A stretch of 64,000 bases of DNA from JABDBE01 sp049585795 (GTDB lineage: Bacteria > Acidobacteriota > Terriglobia > Terriglobales > Acidobacteriaceae), in assembly GCA_049585795.1 (NCBI GenBank), contig JBAVAQ010000085.1, positions 1 to 64,000 of the forward strand, written 5' to 3'. The notes below the pieces were generated by a model, which was given only the letters and a program-made list of their open reading frames with translations, ran no database searches and was not told the origin of the DNA. Positions 24,362 to 34,145 of the stretch are shown here, one piece after another (within the stretch, counting starts at the first letter, position 1; each line of letters begins with the position of its first letter). A program made the position numbers and the translations under genes.

Positions 24362-25360
24362 ATGTCCCGTTCTCTAGTCGTTCTTCCCGACGACTCCGCG
24401 CAACCCATTCTCGATGCGATTCGTGGCGCTACGAAATCGCTTCGCGTCAAGATGTTCCTTTTCTCCGATCCCGCGCTGTTGAATGCGGTCATCGATGCGC
24501 ATCGCCGGGGAGTCAAAGTGCGGGTCATGCTGAACCCGGCTCGCCGCAACGGAGAGACCGAGAATGAGGAATCCCGCAAGACTCTTACCCAAGCCGGGGT
24601 CGAGGTCATTGACAGCAATCCGGCATTTGACCTCACTCACGAAAAATCCATGGTCGTGGACGATCGCATTGCGTTCGTGAAATCACTCAACTGGGAGACC
24701 AAGAACCTGACCGAGACGCGGGACTATGCCGTGATCACGGACGATAAACGCGAGGTCAGCGAGATCATCGATTGTTTTGAGGCGGATTGGAGCCGAAAGA
24801 CTTTCGACCCGGGCCAACATGCGCACCTTATCTGGTGTGAAGGCAATGGACGGAACAAGATCGCGGAATTCATCGACCAGGCGAAGCACACGCTGTTCCT
24901 CCAGAACGAACGCTATCAGGACGCCATCATCATTGAACATCTGGTGCGGGCGAAGGAACGAGGAGTAAAAGTGCATGTGATGGCGCGGCCTCCGCACACC
25001 CTGAAAAAAGAGAAACTGGTCGAGGGCGTGGGCGGCCTGCGCATCATGGACGATGTCGGAATCAAGGTCCACAAGCTCAAGCATCTCAAGTTGCATGCCA
25101 AGATGCTTTTTGCTGATGGAGTCCGGTCGATCGTAGGATCGATCAACCTTGCGCCGGGAAGTTTTGACAGCCGGCGCGAACTCGCCATCGAAGTGCGCGA
25201 CGACGAGGTAATCGAGCGTCTACACAAAATCGTGCATCACGATTGGAAAAATTCCCATCCTCTCGATCTGACCGACGATGGACTGTTGGCGGATCTTAAG
25301 AACCGCTTGGGTGCGGAAGGCCTCGCGCTCCACAACGACCAACAAAAGAAAAGAGCCTGA
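24362..25360 (+). CDS. Phospholipase D-like protein (two HKD motifs)
   Basis: A 332-residue protein of the PLD superfamily, with two half-domains. The HxKx4D motifs are HEKSMVVDD in the first half and HAKMLFADGVRSIVGSINL in the second, both followed by the typical Ser/Asn-rich stretch (KSLNWETKN, GSINLAPGSFDSRRE). Such proteins hydrolyse or transfer phosphodiester bonds in phospholipids (cardiolipin synthase type) or nucleic acids. There is no N-terminal membrane segment, unlike classical cardiolipin synthases. CTGGAGG selects the ATG at 24362. It follows the ABC exporter by 96 nt, so a lipid-related link is possible. Confidence 0.87.
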   Translation: MSRSLVVLPDDSAQPILDAIRGATKSLRVKMFLFSDPALLNAVIDAHRRGVKVRVMLNPARRNGETENEESRKTLTQAGVEVIDSNPAFDLTHEKSMVVDDRIAFVKSLNWETKNLTETRDYAVITDDKREVSEIIDCFEADWSRKTFDPGQHAHLIWCEGNGRNKIAEFIDQAKHTLFLQNERYQDAIIIEHLVRAKERGVKVHVMARPPHTLKKEKLVEGVGGLRIMDDVGIKVHKLKHLKLHAKMLFADGVRSIVGSINLAPGSFDSRRELAIEVRDDEVIERLHKIVHHDWKNSHPLDLTDDGLLADLKNRLGAEGLALHNDQQKKRA

Positions 25361-25403
25361 GTTACGCACCGATCATTGGTGTATAAACCGACGAATTCCA
25401 ACC

Positions 25404-27371
25404 TCATGGTTGAACAATTACACCATCGAAAGGCGTAGCCGCCACGAATCGTCCTCGCATTACGCTGATGAGACGGAGCGGATAACCCGAATCCGCCTCA
25501 CGACGCCAGCTTTGCCCGCCATCGCTGCTTTGAAAAATCGCGCTGATCGCCATGCTGGTCGCCAGCAGCGTCTTATCAGACGCGTCGTAGGAGATGGAAC
25601 TGATATCCCGGTCCGGCAGGCCATTCAGCATGCGTTGCCAAGTCGTTCCACTGTCTGTGCTACTCAACGCGCCTTCACGCGATGCCACCAGGATCTGCGC
25701 GTCGGGCGTCACGGTCACGCCACGAATGCCGCTGATGTTTCCCGGCAAAGTTGCCTGATGCCAGGTTGTGCCGCCGTCGGTCGAAACCACGACCTCCTTG
25801 TGCGTAGCGGCCACTTCCAATTGACCGTCGGACTGCACCGCGACAAAATCGCTCCGGCCGAGTACCGGACCGCCCATCCAACTCTTCCCTTCGTTCGAAC
25901 TGGTAAAGAGTCCCGCCGTTGTGGCCGCCAACCAGCGCTGGGGAGTCACCTCGATCTCATTCACCTTCGCTTCCAGAGTCGTATGTGGGATGGGCTTTGC
26001 AACTACCTTCCTTCCCTTCTTTGGCTTGGGTGACGGAGGTGGATCGCTGACGACGGTGTTGCTGGGCCGCCACGCTTTGCTCGCGTGATCCAGTATGAAG
26101 ATGCCCCGATTCGTGCCCGCGATCAGAGCCCCGTTGCTGGCTTGCTGCAAGGTGAAAACATCGCGGCCTCCGAGCCCGGTACTTTTCTGTTCCCAGTGTT
26201 GTCCGCCATAGCGGTAGGAAAACACTCCGCCCCATTCGCGATCGTTCACGACGCTTACAAAGATGGTATCGGGATCCTTCTTATCGGTCAGGATGGCCGT
26301 GACGTAGCGATGGGCATAGCCGTGATTGGATGGCCGGAAGGTCTGCGCGCCGTCGTCGCTCGCGATCATCCCGCTGCGATCCGTCGCCAGCAAAACCACG
26401 CTGGAGTTTCGTGGATCAACCAGCACATCGTTCACCACGGTTTCGGGATTACCGGTTCGCTTCCAGGTCTTGCCGGCATCGCTGGTTTTCCAGAGTCCCT
26501 CGGTGGTTCCGGCATAAACGATGTTCGGATTGCGCGGATCCTGCTTCAGCACTCGGGTGCGGCGGGCAGAAAAAGGCATTCCCTGGACTTTGCGAAAACT
26601 CTCGCCCGCAGTATCGCTGCTATAGATTCCGGAACATGCGCTGGCGTAGACGACCGCCGGGTTGGTCGAGTCGATAATGATCGAAAATACATCCGAGTCT
26701 TCGATCATACCTTTGTTGATGTGATGCCAATTTACTCCGCCGTCGTTCGTCTTCCAGGCCAGGTGCCAAGTCCCGGCGTAGACCACGTTGGGATCTTTTG
26801 GATCGACGGCAATCGATTCGACATCCCTTATCTCGGCAGCAGGAGAAATATGTTCCCAGGTCTCGCCGCTGTCCTTGCTGCGATAGACACCATCCAGCGC
26901 GCCCGCAGTCAACACCTTCGAGTCCGAGGCAGCAAGAGCCAGGGCGCGCACCGATTTTCCGTGCATGGGGGTTAGTGTTTCCCAGGTTTTCCCGCCATCG
27001 CGAGAGCGGAACACATCGCCTGCCTTCTCGTCCTCCACGCTCCAGGCGGAGATGAACATGAGCTCTGGATTCTGCGGATCGATAACAATGTGATCGAGCA
27101 CATAGTCATTGCCAACGCCCAGATGCGCAAACCGCGACCAACTGTGACCGCCGTCTAACGACTCGAAAACGCTTCCCGTGCCGGTACCGAGAAAGATGTG
27201 GTCCAGGTTGCGCGGATCGTAAGCCAGACTGCGGGCGTCCCCGCCGTCCGGTCCCAGAACTTTCCATTTCTCGGCCCATGAATTTTCAGCCGATAAAATG
27301 CTCATAAAAAGAATTGCTAACAAGACGACGAAGCGCTTGCAACGAAGTGGCTGCACGGTGGTCAAAACCAT
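25404..27371 (-). CDS. Secreted BNR/VPS10-type beta-propeller protein
   Basis: A 655-residue exported protein. The signal peptide (RFVVLLAILFMSILSAENSWA) covers about residues 12-33. The rest comprises repeated blades with the Asp-box pattern SxDxGxTW (SLDGGHSW, SRDGGKTW, SKDSGETW, TSDAGKTW, STDGGTTW, SSDGGQSW), as in Ycf48-like, sortilin and sialidase-type propellers. A Pro/Lys-rich linker (PPPSPKPKKGRKVVAKP) splits it into two propellers. It resembles the photosystem II stability factor family only in fold; no enzymatic residues are evident. The start at 27371 sits just before the signal peptide; an upstream extension to 27491 would overlap the neighbouring gene. Confidence 0.82.
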   Translation of the reverse strand: MVLTTVQPLRCKRFVVLLAILFMSILSAENSWAEKWKVLGPDGGDARSLAYDPRNLDHIFLGTGTGSVFESLDGGHSWSRFAHLGVGNDYVLDHIVIDPQNPELMFISAWSVEDEKAGDVFRSRDGGKTWETLTPMHGKSVRALALAASDSKVLTAGALDGVYRSKDSGETWEHISPAAEIRDVESIAVDPKDPNVVYAGTWHLAWKTNDGGVNWHHINKGMIEDSDVFSIIIDSTNPAVVYASACSGIYSSDTAGESFRKVQGMPFSARRTRVLKQDPRNPNIVYAGTTEGLWKTSDAGKTWKRTGNPETVVNDVLVDPRNSSVVLLATDRSGMIASDDGAQTFRPSNHGYAHRYVTAILTDKKDPDTIFVSVVNDREWGGVFSYRYGGQHWEQKSTGLGGRDVFTLQQASNGALIAGTNRGIFILDHASKAWRPSNTVVSDPPPSPKPKKGRKVVAKPIPHTTLEAKVNEIEVTPQRWLAATTAGLFTSSNEGKSWMGGPVLGRSDFVAVQSDGQLEVAATHKEVVVSTDGGTTWHQATLPGNISGIRGVTVTPDAQILVASREGALSSTDSGTTWQRMLNGLPDRDISSISYDASDKTLLATSMAISAIFQSSDGGQSWRREADSGYPLRLISVMRGRFVAATPFDGVIVQP

Positions 27372-27468
27372 AAGCTGGATTTCCCTCGACCCGAAAATAA
27401 TATTTATATCTAGATCAACAGCGATGCACAAGGCAACGCTCACGCGTCCTCGGCGACACCGGCCCAGA

Positions 27469-28131
27469 TTAACCCGATCTGGCGTACGCAAACGGTCTAA
27501 TTTTGATGCTCTTCCAGAAGTACACCAGGATAATCACACTGGCAACTGCCGCGTAAGCGCACCACAGGGACGTGAACGCGTATCGCTTGAACGCCATGAC
27601 GACCAGCAGTATCGCCAGGTTCGCGATTCCGAAAATCACCATGTCTCTTATCCTTGAGAATAAGAGCGAACCGCACGTCACAATGACATAAAGAACCGCG
27701 ACGACAGTATTGTTGGTGGCCTGATTGATGTACACAATACTGTTGCCCCTGACGAAAATCTGCGTCGGATAAGCGGTCAAGGCCCAAAGGATATAAAGGG
27801 CCGTTAAGGCTCCAAGAACCAGAAACGGTTGCATGCGTCTGCGACTTTTGGCGCCGGGTTCGAATAGAACCACGCTGAGCGGCAATATAAATGGAAGAAG
27901 TCCCTGCGCGTACAGCATGAACGCCGCACCCATATCATGCGTAACTCTAGGCGACAGGATTCCATCCAACCCAAGCCAGACAAAGCCCTCGATGAACTGG
28001 TGAATGGCAAAAAACATGGGGAGAGCCGCAAAGAGCAGCTCACGCCGGTGTTTTACCTTGGTCAAGGTCACGACGCCGACGCCCGCCAAGACTCCGCTAC
28101 CGACGAAATTCGCTGTCGCCGAAAAACACAC
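27469..28131 (-). CDS. DUF6629 membrane protein
   Basis: A 220-residue integral membrane protein with about seven hydrophobic segments. The N-terminal MCFSATANFVGSGVLAGVGVVTLTKV...RELLFAALPMFFAIHQFIEGFVWL is the signature of the DUF6629 family. It starts at GTG (28129-28131) behind GGAGGG. The function of the family is unknown. It lies upstream of the BNR propeller gene on the same strand with ~100 nt between them. Confidence 0.83.
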   Translation of the reverse strand: MCFSATANFVGSGVLAGVGVVTLTKVKHRRELLFAALPMFFAIHQFIEGFVWLGLDGILSPRVTHDMGAAFMLYAQGLLPFILPLSVVLFEPGAKSRRRMQPFLVLGALTALYILWALTAYPTQIFVRGNSIVYINQATNNTVVAVLYVIVTCGSLLFSRIRDMVIFGIANLAILLVVMAFKRYAFTSLWCAYAAVASVIILVYFWKSIKIRPFAYARSG

Positions 28132-28182
28132 GTCTGTATCCCTCCGTTTGATCTTCGGATTTGCCTGACTCAGTGCTCCTAT

Positions 28183-29592
28183 TCACTGCAGCGCCTGGCT
28201 AGTTGACCCCATTTCCTGCCGGCCGCCGATGTTATAGCGCTTGAGCTTGCGATATAGCGTCGCGCGGCTGATGCCGAGCATCTTGCCCGCCAGCGCTTTG
28301 TCCCCTTTCACCTGTTCGAAGACGCGCTCGATGGTCGCGCGTTCAATGTCCTCGAGGTCTGTAGAGGAAACCGCGCCTGCCATGCTGCCCATTGGCGTTT
28401 CCGAAGAAGGCGATGCCGAGGCGATAGCCGGCGGCAGATCGCCGAGATCGACAATTTTGCCGTCGCCCAGCGCTACGGCCCGTTCGATACAGTTCTCCAG
28501 TTCTCGCACATTTCCGGGCCAATCGTATTGCAGCAGGCATTTCATTGCCGTATTTGTGACCTGCATCGAGTTGTCAGGCGCGTGGCGGTCGAGAAACCAA
28601 TGCGCGAGCATGGGAATATCGGAACGGCGCTCGCGCAGTGATGGCAAGTGAACAGCGACTACGTTCAGGCGAAAATAAAGATCCTTGCGGAAAGTACCGT
28701 TGCGGTACTCCGCCTCGAGGTCGCGGTTGGTCGCGGCCACGACGCGGACATCCACTTTGATTTTTTGATTACTGCCCACCGGGCGAATTTCTTTTTCCTG
28801 CAAAACTCGAAGCAGCTTGGCTTGCAACTCCAGCGGCAACTCGCCGATCTCGTCGAGAAAAATCGTGCCCCCGTTGGCCGATTGAAACAATCCTGTTTTC
28901 GATCGCAGCGCGCCCGTGAACGCGCCTTTTTCGTAGCCAAACAATTCGCTCTCAATCAGCGTAGGAACAAGCGATCCGCAGTCCACGGCCACGAAGGGAC
29001 GATTGGCGAATGACCCCCGGAAATGGATGGCGCGTGCAACCAATTCCTTGCCGGTTCCGCTCTCGCCGGAAATCAGCACTGGAGTGCGCGTGTCTTTCAA
29101 CCGTGAGATCATGCGCAGCACGTCTTGAATCTTTGCCGAAGAACCGACAATCCCGTGCAGGTCAGATTCAGTATCGACACGCTCGCGGAGAAATTGATTC
29201 TCCTCCACCAGTCGAACTTTTTCGGCCATCCGGCGTAGGAACAAGCGGAGTTCTTCCAAAGGCGAAAATGGTTTGCCGATGTAATCGTAGGCGCCGAGCT
29301 TCATGGCCTGCACGGCGGTTTCCACCGAGCCGTGGCCGGTCATGACCGCGACCTCGCTCCGGGGAAGAAGCTTTTTCACCTTCTCTAGAAACTCGATGCC
29401 AGACATATTGGGCATAACCATATCGGTGAGAATCATGTGGGCGGGCTGCTCTTCAAGCAGGGCCAGCGCGGTCTCGCCGCTGTTGGCTTCCATGCAGGTA
29501 TAGCCGAGAGCCTCTCCCACGGTCATGCACAGACGACGAATGCTCTGCTCGTCGTCAACAATCAACAGGCGGATACGTAAATCGTCACTCAC
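28183..29592 (-). CDS. NtrC-family sigma-54-dependent response regulator
   Basis: A 469-residue transcription activator. It has a receiver domain (1-125) with phospho-acceptor Asp57 in ILTDMVMP. The AAA+ domain has Walker A GESGTGKE (176-183), the sigma-54 contact loop GAFTGA (223-228) and Walker B GGTIFLDEIGE. A C-terminal Fis-type HTH follows (ERVFEQVKGDKALAGKMLGISRATLYRKLKRYNI). On phosphorylation such proteins form hexamers at upstream sites and remodel sigma-54 polymerase. It starts with GTG, overlapping the stop of the preceding single-domain regulator by 4 nt. The sigma-54-type promoters at 21606 and 34098 are candidate targets, though nothing in sequence proves it. Confidence 0.95.
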   Translation of the reverse strand: MSDDLRIRLLIVDDEQSIRRLCMTVGEALGYTCMEANSGETALALLEEQPAHMILTDMVMPNMSGIEFLEKVKKLLPRSEVAVMTGHGSVETAVQAMKLGAYDYIGKPFSPLEELRLFLRRMAEKVRLVEENQFLRERVDTESDLHGIVGSSAKIQDVLRMISRLKDTRTPVLISGESGTGKELVARAIHFRGSFANRPFVAVDCGSLVPTLIESELFGYEKGAFTGALRSKTGLFQSANGGTIFLDEIGELPLELQAKLLRVLQEKEIRPVGSNQKIKVDVRVVAATNRDLEAEYRNGTFRKDLYFRLNVVAVHLPSLRERRSDIPMLAHWFLDRHAPDNSMQVTNTAMKCLLQYDWPGNVRELENCIERAVALGDGKIVDLGDLPPAIASASPSSETPMGSMAGAVSSTDLEDIERATIERVFEQVKGDKALAGKMLGISRATLYRKLKRYNIGGRQEMGSTSQALQ

Positions 29593-29990
29593 GGTGCCTT
29601 CCCCATGGTTTTTTCAATGACCGAAATAAATTGTTGAACCCGGAACGGTTTTTCCACGCAAGGCGCGCCGGTTTTGCGCAAGGTGGCGACGGTATCGTCA
29701 TTGGCGATATCGCCCGTAATGAAAACGATTCGCGCGGCCAGATCGGGGCGATGCCGGCTCAGCCACGCGTGTACCCCCGCGCCGTCCACGCCGCCGGGCG
29801 TGCGCATATCGGAGACCACGCCCAGGAATTGCTCGGACTCGAGCAACCGCAAACCCTCCGCGCCCGACTCCGTGCACACCACGTTGTAGCCGCTGCGCTC
29901 CAGCGTTGCCCGGACATACGCCATCACGGCCGGTTCATCCTCAATGAGCAACACCGGCAAAGCAGGGGATTTCGTAACAGTCGTGCTCAT
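29589..29990 (-). CDS. Single-domain response regulator
   Basis: A 133-residue CheY-like receiver: the acidic pocket is in LLIEDEPAVM, the acceptor aspartate in GVVSDMRTPGG, the threonine in VFITGDIANDD and the lysine in CVEKPFRVQQF. It has no output domain. The ATG (29988-29990) overlaps the stop of the sensor kinase by 4 nt and its own stop overlaps the NtrC-type gene start, so the three are translationally coupled. It probably receives phosphate from the kinase, acting as a phosphate sink or relay. Confidence 0.9.
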   Translation of the reverse strand: MSTTVTKSPALPVLLIEDEPAVMAYVRATLERSGYNVVCTESGAEGLRLLESEQFLGVVSDMRTPGGVDGAGVHAWLSRHRPDLAARIVFITGDIANDDTVATLRKTGAPCVEKPFRVQQFISVIEKTMGKAP

Positions 29991-32900
29991 GCCGGAATCA
30001 CTCCTGCGGCGGCCCCGCTGGCGCCTTCGGCCGCGGCTGGCAGGCGTACGACGAACGTTGCGCCTTCCCCGTCGGTGTTGTTGTGGCAAAGAATCTCGCC
30101 TCCGTGTTCGCGCACAATCCCGTAGCAAATGCTCAAGCCCAGACCAGTGCCCTTGCCGATTTCCTTGGTGGTGAAGAATGGATCGAAAATACGTTCGGGA
30201 AAAGAAATGCCGTAGCCATTATCGCGGAACAAAACTTCGACAAAACCGCCCAGGCTGGTGGTTTTGATTTCAATACGCGCGGGACGTCCGGTGTCGCGTA
30301 GGGCGTCATAAGCATTGTTGAGAATATTCAGGAACACTTGCTGCAACTGGTGCGCGTCTCCAATCGCCTGCGGTAATTCGGAGTCCAGTTGTTCGACCAC
30401 CTCAACTCCACGGCTGTGAAGATCGTAAGCCCGCAACTGTACCGTACGACTCAGGATGGTGTTGAGTTGTACGGGCCGGCGCTGTGGCGGCATCTGACGG
30501 GCAAAGCTCAGCAGGTTCTGCACGATCTGCTTCGTCCGTTGCGCCTGCTCCAGAATGACGCGCAAATCTTTGCGGGCGCTTTCGGGAACCTCGGGATTCT
30601 CCATCAGCAGGTCGGAAAAACCGAGAATCGCCGTCAGCGGATTGTTGACTTCATGAGCGACCCCCGAGACAAGTTGGCCCACTGCCGCCATTTTTTCCGC
30701 ATGCAGCAGCTTGGCTTGCAAGGTAGCGGCATCGGTAATGTCACTCATGACCACAACAATGCTGGCCACCTGGCCTTGCTCGTCGCGCATGGGACTCAGG
30801 TTCATCGAAAAGTATCCGACGCGCCCTTCACCCTGTACGATCTGCACTTCCAGATTATCAATCTGCTGGCCTGCCAGGGTTGCGGCAAATGCTTCATTGA
30901 GGGCTTGGCGGCGCGCTGGAACAATGAGCTCTTCGAGAGGCCGGCTCAACAGCTGGTTCTGCTGATAACCCATGTCGTACCAGCGCCGGTTCGCGTAGCT
31001 GACAAGTCCAGCGGTGTCAGCAACCAGGATCAGGCTCTGGGTATTGTTTAGAATCTTGCCGGAAAAGTCGCGCTCGCGCTGCAATTCGGATTGGAAGGTC
31101 TTAAGGCCGCTGATATCCAGCATGACGCCACGGTATTGCACGATGCGCTGCTGGGCATCGCGTACAGCGAACGCATTGATCAAAACATGAACCGGCGATC
31201 CGTCGTTGCGACGCAGGGTCTGTTCATGATTTCGTACCGCGCCGTACTGCTGCATCTGCGCCGCAAGCTCCTCGTATTGTTCGGCGGAAAAACAAACCTG
31301 GCTCCGGACGTCAGCCTGGAGCAGGTGTTCGCGATTGCGGTACCCGAGCATGCGGACCAGCGCGTCGTTCACTTCAATGAATCGTCCATCGGGAGTCGAG
31401 AAAAACACACCTTCCTGAATATTGTCGAAGAGTTCGCGATAGCGCCGTTCCGCCTCGCGGCGGTCGGTGATGTCTTTGAGCACGTGGATGGTTTGCAGAC
31501 CCTCGCTGTTTGCCCCATGCACGCGAGAGGTGGACACCAGGTAAGTCCGGTCGAGAACCGGCAGAACGTACTCGTCGGTGGCTACCTCGGCCGTCGAGCG
31601 GCAGAAGGGACAGGCGTGCAGGGGCGCATCGCCTCCCATTGCCAGCAGTGCGCCCATGTTGACGCCAATGAGCTCGTGCGGCTGTACGCCGATGAAATCG
31701 GCCAGGGGACGGTTTACCCGCAAAACATGATCGGATTGATCATGAGCGACAATGAAATCCGTGATCGCATCGAAGATCTCGATCCAGTGCCGGTTGGCCT
31801 GATCCATGCGCGTGAACAGGCGCGCATTCTCCAGGGCGACCGAAGCGTGAGCCGCAATGGCCTGTAGGAGTTCCTTGTCCGCTTCGTCCAGGGGCTTTCC
31901 GCGATTGGCCAGGCACAAAACGCCCACCAGATCACCCGACGAACCCAGTAGCCGAATCAGACTGCAGTCGCTCCAGCCCAAGAGGATACTCAGCTCGGAA
32001 CCAAACAAGTCGGCGGCGCTCGCGGAAACGATTTCCGGGAGATGCTGCGCCAAGGCATCGACCAGAGCATGGTTAAAACGGCGCAGCAACGAGTCGGCAA
32101 CAGTCGAGGTCCCGTGCAGCACCAGCGTTTCCAGGTCCGAGCCCTGTTGGACGGCGAAGGCGGCAGCCTGTGCACCCATCAAGTCCGCGGCGCGGATCAC
32201 GAAATTCCGGGCGCACTCGGGAAGCCGAAGGTGGGAATTTAACTCCAATGCGAGTCCCTTCAGCGATTCAGCGCGCCGCCGGTGTTGCTCGGACAAATGC
32301 AGATTGCGCGCTGCCTCGAGAGTCACAGCGACCTGAGCCGCCAAGGCCTGCGCCGAACGAACGTTCTCTTGCGTGATTCCCGCGCGATCCAACCGGTCGA
32401 GCACTCCGAGCAGGCCCAACACGCGTCCTCCCGCTCCCAGAAGTGGCACAGCCAGGAGTTGGCGTACCTTGAACTTGAGGATCACTTCGAGGTTTGCCCC
32501 CGGAATGTTTGCCGGATCGTTTGCCCAGAAGGGTTCTTTGTTCAACAGGGCGCGGCTGGCAACGCCGTCAGGGAAAACCTCCTCCACTAGGGCGGGCTCA
32601 CCGTTTTCAGCTCCCCAGCGAACCCGAAATACTCCCCCTTCGAGTAATCCGACAAAGGCCCGGCCAAACCCCAGGAAATCAGCAGCGCGAACGACGAATT
32701 GGCGTAAGAACTCATCCAGATCTCCGACCGAGCTTAGGTTCGAAAGGATATTGAGAAGTCGGTGCAGTTCCTGAGCCTGGGCGCGGGCGGTTCCGAAAAG
32801 CTCAGCGTTGGCGATTGCCACCCCTCCAAACCCGGCCACGGCAGCGAGCAACGACTTCTCTTCGTGATTGAACGCACCTTCCTGGCGCGGATATACCAGT

Positions 32901-33802
32901 ATGGCGCCTTCTGCTCGTGAAGTCCGAATAGGAGCCGCCAACAGCATCCCAGCAGGGACAAGATCGCCGAGAGCGTGGGTGACAGGATCGATGGCCACGG
33001 TGATGGGCGCGTCGGCTGCAAGCGCGCGGGCCGCAAGGTCGGCGGCGAATTGCAGCCCTTTGCCATCGAAGCGCGCACGTGCCGAAGCCGCCAGTTGGGG
33101 AGTCTCAGCGGCGACGGCATACAATCCGACCGTTGTTCCCTGGCGGAATAGAATGCAGATGAGCCGAGTGCGCAATAAAACCCGCATCCGATCAGCCACT
33201 GTCTGCGCCACCATTTCGGAGTCCGGAATTGCATGTACCGCCTGGGCGACGTCGGCCAATATCTCTGCACGGCGATGCTCCTCGCGCGATGCCTGATTCA
33301 AGCGGCTCCCTTCCAACAAGGTTCCGAGTTGGCCGGCAAGGATGGTCGCTTTCGCGGCCAGGTCGTCATTGAAATAATCCGACTCCGAGGTTTGCAGAAA
33401 CACCGCGGCGCCGATCACTTCGTTTGAAACCACCACTGGAGCGGCCATCAGGGACTTGGCATGGAATTGAGCGGCTACGGGATACCGGCTTGGTGCCGGA
33501 TTGTTCACAAAAACCGCTCTGCGCTGACGAATGGCCTCCATGGCGACGGCGCTCTCACGCGCCTTCAAGCGACGCCCCAGAAAATCAGCCGCCATTAAGC
33601 CGTCTGCTTCTGCCCCTATCAATTCGTCCGGAGAAACGAACCGCCAGAAATAGGCGCCGTCGACGCGAAAAAAGCTGCGTGTAGCCGTGCAGAAGAGGCG
33701 AATCAGGGCCTGGGCCGCAGTTCCCTGGGCAGCCGCGTCAGAGAATCGCAGCAGAAGTTTCTGGAAAGCGTCGTCCGCTCGAGAGCCGGGTTTTTCCAAC
33801 AC
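29987..33802 (-). CDS. Large multi-sensor histidine kinase (GAF x4, PAS x3, HisKA, HATPase)
   Basis: A 1271-residue cytoplasmic kinase without evident membrane segments. In order: four GAF-like domains (about 10-165, 180-340, 350-500, 515-675), three PAS domains (about 680-800, 805-925, 930-1035), a HisKA domain with phospho-His1050 in GVAHEVNNPLTAILGF, and HATPase_c (N box QVFLNILNNAYDAL, G1 RDNGYGI, F box DPFFTTK, G2 GTGLGLSI). The first PAS has a CPFC pair (HACPFCRS) that might bind metal or sense redox. It begins at GTG. It heads an operon with two response regulators; the second is a sigma-54 activator. Signals are unknown. Confidence 0.93.
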   Translation of the reverse strand: MLEKPGSRADDAFQKLLLRFSDAAAQGTAAQALIRLFCTATRSFFRVDGAYFWRFVSPDELIGAEADGLMAADFLGRRLKARESAVAMEAIRQRRAVFVNNPAPSRYPVAAQFHAKSLMAAPVVVSNEVIGAAVFLQTSESDYFNDDLAAKATILAGQLGTLLEGSRLNQASREEHRRAEILADVAQAVHAIPDSEMVAQTVADRMRVLLRTRLICILFRQGTTVGLYAVAAETPQLAASARARFDGKGLQFAADLAARALAADAPITVAIDPVTHALGDLVPAGMLLAAPIRTSRAEGAILVYPRQEGAFNHEEKSLLAAVAGFGGVAIANAELFGTARAQAQELHRLLNILSNLSSVGDLDEFLRQFVVRAADFLGFGRAFVGLLEGGVFRVRWGAENGEPALVEEVFPDGVASRALLNKEPFWANDPANIPGANLEVILKFKVRQLLAVPLLGAGGRVLGLLGVLDRLDRAGITQENVRSAQALAAQVAVTLEAARNLHLSEQHRRRAESLKGLALELNSHLRLPECARNFVIRAADLMGAQAAAFAVQQGSDLETLVLHGTSTVADSLLRRFNHALVDALAQHLPEIVSASAADLFGSELSILLGWSDCSLIRLLGSSGDLVGVLCLANRGKPLDEADKELLQAIAAHASVALENARLFTRMDQANRHWIEIFDAITDFIVAHDQSDHVLRVNRPLADFIGVQPHELIGVNMGALLAMGGDAPLHACPFCRSTAEVATDEYVLPVLDRTYLVSTSRVHGANSEGLQTIHVLKDITDRREAERRYRELFDNIQEGVFFSTPDGRFIEVNDALVRMLGYRNREHLLQADVRSQVCFSAEQYEELAAQMQQYGAVRNHEQTLRRNDGSPVHVLINAFAVRDAQQRIVQYRGVMLDISGLKTFQSELQRERDFSGKILNNTQSLILVADTAGLVSYANRRWYDMGYQQNQLLSRPLEELIVPARRQALNEAFAATLAGQQIDNLEVQIVQGEGRVGYFSMNLSPMRDEQGQVASIVVVMSDITDAATLQAKLLHAEKMAAVGQLVSGVAHEVNNPLTAILGFSDLLMENPEVPESARKDLRVILEQAQRTKQIVQNLLSFARQMPPQRRPVQLNTILSRTVQLRAYDLHSRGVEVVEQLDSELPQAIGDAHQLQQVFLNILNNAYDALRDTGRPARIEIKTTSLGGFVEVLFRDNGYGISFPERIFDPFFTTKEIGKGTGLGLSICYGIVREHGGEILCHNNTDGEGATFVVRLPAAAEGASGAAAGVIPA

Positions 33803-34145
33803 CGTCGCATCTCCGGCACGCGTAGTCAGAAAGGCACCGCCCTTTCACACAAGTAATTGAATATACAAGAAAAATAGACTGCTATCTCAAATTGAGTCAA
33901 GGGAATACCGTTTGGAGTGCCGAAGTGTGAAATCTTGGCAAAACGTCGCAGGTCGTCTCAGTCTGAGAGCTCAAGGTCCCGGTGAGACGAATTCAACCCC
34001 TCAAAAATGATCGCCGTGGAGAACAATGCCAGCCTACGCTGCTGATTAATAAGCTCTTATACATAGCCTCCCCGCCCCTCCTCGAAATCCATCGGCGTGG
34101 CAAGGACATTGCTGTGGCAAAACCGGGTTATTCACCGGAGGACCA
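33803..34145. other. Divergent control region between sensor-kinase operon and TonB-like gene
   Basis: 343 bases, relatively AT-rich near 33840-33910 (TTGAATATACAAGAAAAATAGA). It contains a short palindrome ATAAG-CT-CTTAT (about 34048-34059) and a good sigma-54-type promoter for the plus strand (34098-34113). No gene is seen. Confidence 0.45.
34098..34113 (+). promoter_or_regulatory. Sigma-54-type promoter
   Basis: TGGCAAG (34098-34104), GACA, TTGCT (34109-34113) fit the -24/-12 consensus with 10 bases between GG and GC. The predicted start near 34124 leaves a short leader holding the GGAGG at 34137-34141 before the GTG at 34146. Confidence 0.65.

Noticed and set aside
26085..26975. 296-codon plus-strand ORF
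   Set aside because: Shadow of the Asp-box repeats of the BNR propeller gene.
30389..31867. Long plus-strand ORFs inside the sensor kinase
   Set aside because: Antisense to GAF/PAS/kinase coding sequence.
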